Origin: Rufibacter roseolus
Lineage (GTDB): Bacteria; Bacteroidota; Bacteroidia; Cytophagales; Hymenobacteraceae
Reading direction: 5' to 3'
Assembly (NCBI RefSeq): GCF_017916365.1
Contig: NZ_JAFMSU010000003.1
Coordinates: forward strand, 124,001-188,000
Length of the DNA stretch: 64,000 bases
Part shown: positions 62,001 through 64,000 of the stretch, piece after piece
How positions within the stretch are numbered: position 1 is the first letter of the stretch
How the letters are laid out: each line of letters begins with the position of its first letter
Translations under genes and position numbers: made by a program
Notes under the pieces: model-generated
Databases searched by the model: none
Seen by the model: only the letters and a program-made list of their open reading frames with translations
What the model was told of the DNA's origin: nothing

Positions 62001-63602
62001 GGTCAGCTGCCTGGCCACAAAGTAGACCACTGGATTGCCCGCGTGCGCTGCTCTACGCCTGGCGTAGGCCTGATCTCACCGCCGCCGCACCATGACATCT
62101 ACTCCATTGAGGACTTAAAACAGTTGATCTTCGACCTGAAGAATGCCAACCCCAGAGCGCGCATCAACGTGAAGCTGGTGGCCGAGGCCGGCGTGGGCAC
62201 CATCGCCTCAGGCGTGGCCAAAGCCAAAGCTGATGCCATCATGATCTCCGGCGCTGACGGTGGTACAGGGGCCAGTCCGCTGAGTTCTATCCGCCACACC
62301 GGTCTGCCCTGGGAAATTGGTTTAGCCGAGGCGCACCAGACGCTCATCAAAAACAACCTGCGCAGCCGCGTGGTGCTCCAGACCGATGGCAAGATTCTGA
62401 CCGGCTATGACCTGGCCGTGGCCACTTTGCTGGGCGCCGAGGAATACGGGGTAGCCACCGCCGCGCTTATCACCGAAGGTTGTATCATGATGCGCAAGTG
62501 CCACCTGAACACCTGCCCGGTTGGTATTGCTACCCAGAACCCTGAACTGCGCGCTCTTTTCACCGGCGACCCTGACCACGTGGTGAATCTGTTCACCTTC
62601 ATGGCCATGGAGTTGCGGCAGATCATGGCCTCCCTGGGCTTCCGGACCATCAACGAGATGGTGGGCCAGTCACAGGTGCTCAAGATCAGAACCGACCTGA
62701 ACCACTGGAAACTCAAGAACCTGGACCTCTCTCCTATCTTCCACCAGGAGTACGCGCCCAGAAACGTAGGTACCTACAAACAGATTGAGCAGGACCACGA
62801 GATTGCCAAAGTGTTGGACAAAAAACTTATCCGGGACCTGAAGAGAGGCAACACCGAGGTGGAATACCGCATCAACAACGTGGACCGCGCGGTGGGCACC
62901 ATGCTCTCGTATGAAATCTCCCGCAACTTCGGGAAACACGGCTTGCCCGAAGACTCTTTCCGGGCTACGTTCTACGGGTCGGCGGGACAGAGTTTGGGCG
63001 CTTTCCTGGCCCCGGGCATTACCATCAAGTTGTACGGCGAAGCCAACGACTACCTGGGCAAAGGGCTTTCGGGCGGAAAACTGATTTTGCAGCCCTTCAA
63101 GGAAAGCCAGTACCTGGCGCATGAGCACATCATCACGGGCAACGTGGCGCTGTACGGCGCTACCGCCGGCAAGGTATACATCAACGGTTTGGCTGGTGAG
63201 CGTTTCTGCGTGCGGAACTCGGGTGCCGAGGCCGTGGTGGAAGGCATCGGCGACCATGGTTGCGAGTACATGACCGGCGGGAAAGTGCTGGTGCTGGGTG
63301 AGATCGGGAAGAACTTCGCGGCGGGTATGAGCGGTGGCATGGCATACATCTACGCTCCAGATCCTAACCATGTAGACCAATTGAACCTGGACATGGTAGG
63401 CATGGAAGAACCAGACGCCGATGACCTGCTCTGGATTGTGGAGAAACTACAGGAGCACGTGGCCTACACCGGCAGTGTCCTGGCCCGCGAGTTCCTGGAA
63501 AACTGGGAAATCCACCGCGACCACTTCCGGAAAGTAATGCCGCATGACCTGAAGAAGGCCCTGCAATTAAAAGATAAAGAAACTGAAAGAATATTGGCGT
63601 AA
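59097..63602 (+). CDS. gltB: Glutamate synthase, large subunit
   Basis: This 1501-residue enzyme transfers the amide of glutamine to 2-oxoglutarate. An N-terminal propeptide of 20 residues precedes the catalytic Cys21 (HDACGVGC) of the class II amidotransferase domain. A central linking domain is followed by the FMN-binding TIM barrel (GEGGEDEARF, AQGAKPGEGGQLPGHKVDHW, GADGGTGASPLSS). The 3Fe-4S cysteines C1129, C1135 and C1140 have the canonical spacing (x5, x4). The C-terminal GXGXG beta-helix (GEANDYLGKGLSGGKL, MTGGKVLVLGEIGKNFAAGM) is complete. Its stop overlaps the gltD start by one base. Confidence 0.97.
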   Translation: MNQADELNRGLYTPELEHDACGVGCVVNLDGHKSHATVKDALTMLKNMEHRGATGSDPETGDGAGILVQLPHEFFKKELAEFAITLPPEGSYGVGMVFFPIVYEVREKSRKILNNCLRKLGLSLIGYRLVPVNSQVPGHGAKAVEPYIEQVFVQPVDPTIKGEDLERKLFVLRNLISNETRKNVRGENGTFYIASFSSRTIIYKGQLKTDQLERYYHDLRHPDFKSAIAVVHSRFSTNTFPNWRLAQPFRFIAHNGEINTIRGNVNKMKSKEALMSSPLFTEEEMQWLLPVTNPEDSDSANLDALVELLTLSGRPLPHVMMMLVPEAWQNNPHMDTYKKAFYKFHASLMEPWDGPAALFFTDGTQIGATLDRNGLRPVRYCLTKQGRLIMASETGALPVDPKDVIKRGRLQPGKMLLADISQNRVIEDEEIKQLVCNDKPYFDWIQKNRIKLRLRPEPAVLLEPCTPEELRQRQKAYGYTREDLKMVVEPMAATAYEPVGSMGSDTPLAVLSHQSQHVSNYFKQFFAQVSNPPIDSIRERLVMSLFTRVGESLNILDESEAHTRQIHISQPVMDPVEFQKLVFLKEEGFEHETLDATFSTRETGNLQREIDRICAEAEAAVRAGKKILIISNRNIQAQRAAIPSLLAVGAVHHHLIEKRLRTKAGLVVEAGDAWETHHFATIIGYGASAVYPFLVYDTIKGLHDQQKLDNKHPYTHYFQNFIYAVDNGLLKILSKMGISTLQSYQSSQIFEILGLSQEVIAKCFKGTTNRLEGLNFEDLERETLTKHQSAYPDHENLLESGGYYQWRRDGEEHLLTPKVIHLLQKSTRLNDYLLYKEYSKSIREHQQETAITLRNLFEFRKRQSVPLDEVEPVSCILKRFATGAMSFGSISYEAHSTLAIAMNRIGGKSNSGEGGEDEARFIRKPNGDSEISRVKQVASGRFGVTSHYLANADEIQIKIAQGAKPGEGGQLPGHKVDHWIARVRCSTPGVGLISPPPHHDIYSIEDLKQLIFDLKNANPRARINVKLVAEAGVGTIASGVAKAKADAIMISGADGGTGASPLSSIRHTGLPWEIGLAEAHQTLIKNNLRSRVVLQTDGKILTGYDLAVATLLGAEEYGVATAALITEGCIMMRKCHLNTCPVGIATQNPELRALFTGDPDHVVNLFTFMAMELRQIMASLGFRTINEMVGQSQVLKIRTDLNHWKLKNLDLSPIFHQEYAPRNVGTYKQIEQDHEIAKVLDKKLIRDLKRGNTEVEYRINNVDRAVGTMLSYEISRNFGKHGLPEDSFRATFYGSAGQSLGAFLAPGITIKLYGEANDYLGKGLSGGKLILQPFKESQYLAHEHIITGNVALYGATAGKVYINGLAGERFCVRNSGAEAVVEGIGDHGCEYMTGGKVLVLGEIGKNFAAGMSGGMAYIYAPDPNHVDQLNLDMVGMEEPDADDLLWIVEKLQEHVAYTGSVLAREFLENWEIHRDHFRKVMPHDLKKALQLKDKETERILA

Positions 63603-64000
63603 TGGGAATAGCAGACGGATTCTTGAAATACAACCGCGAGGTGCCGGGCACCCGCGACCCTAAGGTTCGGGTAAACGACTCCAACGAGATATACCTTCCT
63701 TTTCCGGAAGAAAAGACGAAACAACAGGCCTCCCGCTGCATGGATTGCGGCATCCCTTTCTGTCACAACGGCTGTCCGCTGGGCAACCTGATCCCGGATT
63801 TCAACGATGCGGTGTCTGAGGGTGATTGGGAACGGGCCGTGCGCGTGCTTTATAGCACAAACAACTTCCCGGAGTTCACCGGCCGCATCTGCCCCGCCCC
63901 GTGCGAGAGCAGTTGTGTGCTGGCCATCAACAAACCGGCCGTAGCCATTGAGCACATTGAGAAATCCATAGCCGAGAAGTCCTTTGAGCTGGGTCTGGTG
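63602..64000 (+). CDS. gltD: Glutamate synthase, small subunit (cut by the window end)
   Basis: The first 133 codons are present. They carry the two 4Fe-4S motifs of the N-terminal domain: RCMDCGIPFCHNGCPLGN and GRICPAPCESSC. GltD supplies electrons from NAD(P)H via FAD to GltB. The ATG shares its first base with the gltB stop codon, so translation is coupled. The FAD and NAD(P) domains lie beyond the window. Confidence 0.96.
   Translation, partial: MGIADGFLKYNREVPGTRDPKVRVNDSNEIYLPFPEEKTKQQASRCMDCGIPFCHNGCPLGNLIPDFNDAVSEGDWERAVRVLYSTNNFPEFTGRICPAPCESSCVLAINKPAVAIEHIEKSIAEKSFELGLV

Noticed and set aside
1-64000. tRNA or rRNA genes, transposase or phage genes
   Set aside because: None were recognised on either strand.

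Overview
The window reads as chromosomal DNA of a Bacteroidota bacterium, most likely Cytophagales and probably close to the Hymenobacteraceae (Rufibacter/Pontibacter/Hymenobacter type). The grounds are a SusC/RagA-type porin, a LytTR/LytS two-component pair, a Bacteroidetes-type KARI, weak Shine-Dalgarno sequences, several TTG-started or leader-poor genes, and keto-sugar genes with twin-arginine signals. The genus is inference only.

Layout. 0.1-3.5 kb: a SusC-like TonB-linked porin on the minus strand; its SusD partner would lie off the left edge. 3.5-4.5 kb: non-coding, with a large inverted repeat built of small hairpins. 4.5-15.7 kb: one minus-strand branched-chain amino acid operon, leuA-leuC-leuD-leuB-ilvD-ilvB-ilvN-ilvC-ilvA. 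An attenuator sits between leuB and ilvD: a 19-residue Ile/Val-rich leader peptide followed by a strong terminator. LeuA lacks the usual C-terminal leucine-sensing domain. 15.9-17.4 kb: a 515-residue helical-repeat protein.

17.5-20.0 kb and 29.7-33.4 kb: two runs of small, AT-rich, plus-strand genes of unrelated families. They are separated by about 69-bp palindromic sites built like integron attC sites (R''-L''-core-L'-R'). In several cassettes the R'' box is the reverse complement of the first bases of the same cassette, the signature of integron gene cassettes. Both runs start with the same 108-bp leader (about 72% identical without gaps). In each case the leader lies just after the 3' end of the 515-residue gene or a decayed copy of that end; a third remnant of this gene end follows the second run. 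No integrase is visible in the window. This array is the most unusual content here. One cassette has an A-run frameshift at a perfect -1 slippery heptamer, and another has an in-frame TAA.

20.2-29.3 kb, between the two runs: a membrane-anchored winged-helix regulator, a secreted protein, a YkgJ-type cysteine-cluster protein, and a minus-strand keto-sugar catabolic cluster (PmbD-type c-cytochrome, a PmoA-like pseudogene, a Gfo/Idh/MocA oxidoreductase, a VOC protein, a DUF1080 hydrolase, a sugar isomerase). 33.6-47 kb: a VOC protein, a LytTR/LytS pair, a secreted GH13 amylase, AraC, cupin, VOC and SRPBCC genes, a DUF4394 lipoprotein, a bestrophin, a Panacea-domain gene overlapping a small membrane-protein gene (possible toxin-antitoxin pair), and a GAF protein. 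47.5-58.7 kb: a FUSC transporter, a YpdA-like reductase, and a TetR-TolC-adaptor-RND efflux operon. 59.1-64.0 kb: gltB and the start of gltD, which is cut by the window end.

A roughly 38-bp nested-palindrome repeat recurs about 17 times between genes across the window and looks like a genome-wide REP-type family. No tRNA, rRNA, CRISPR array or transposase gene was seen.
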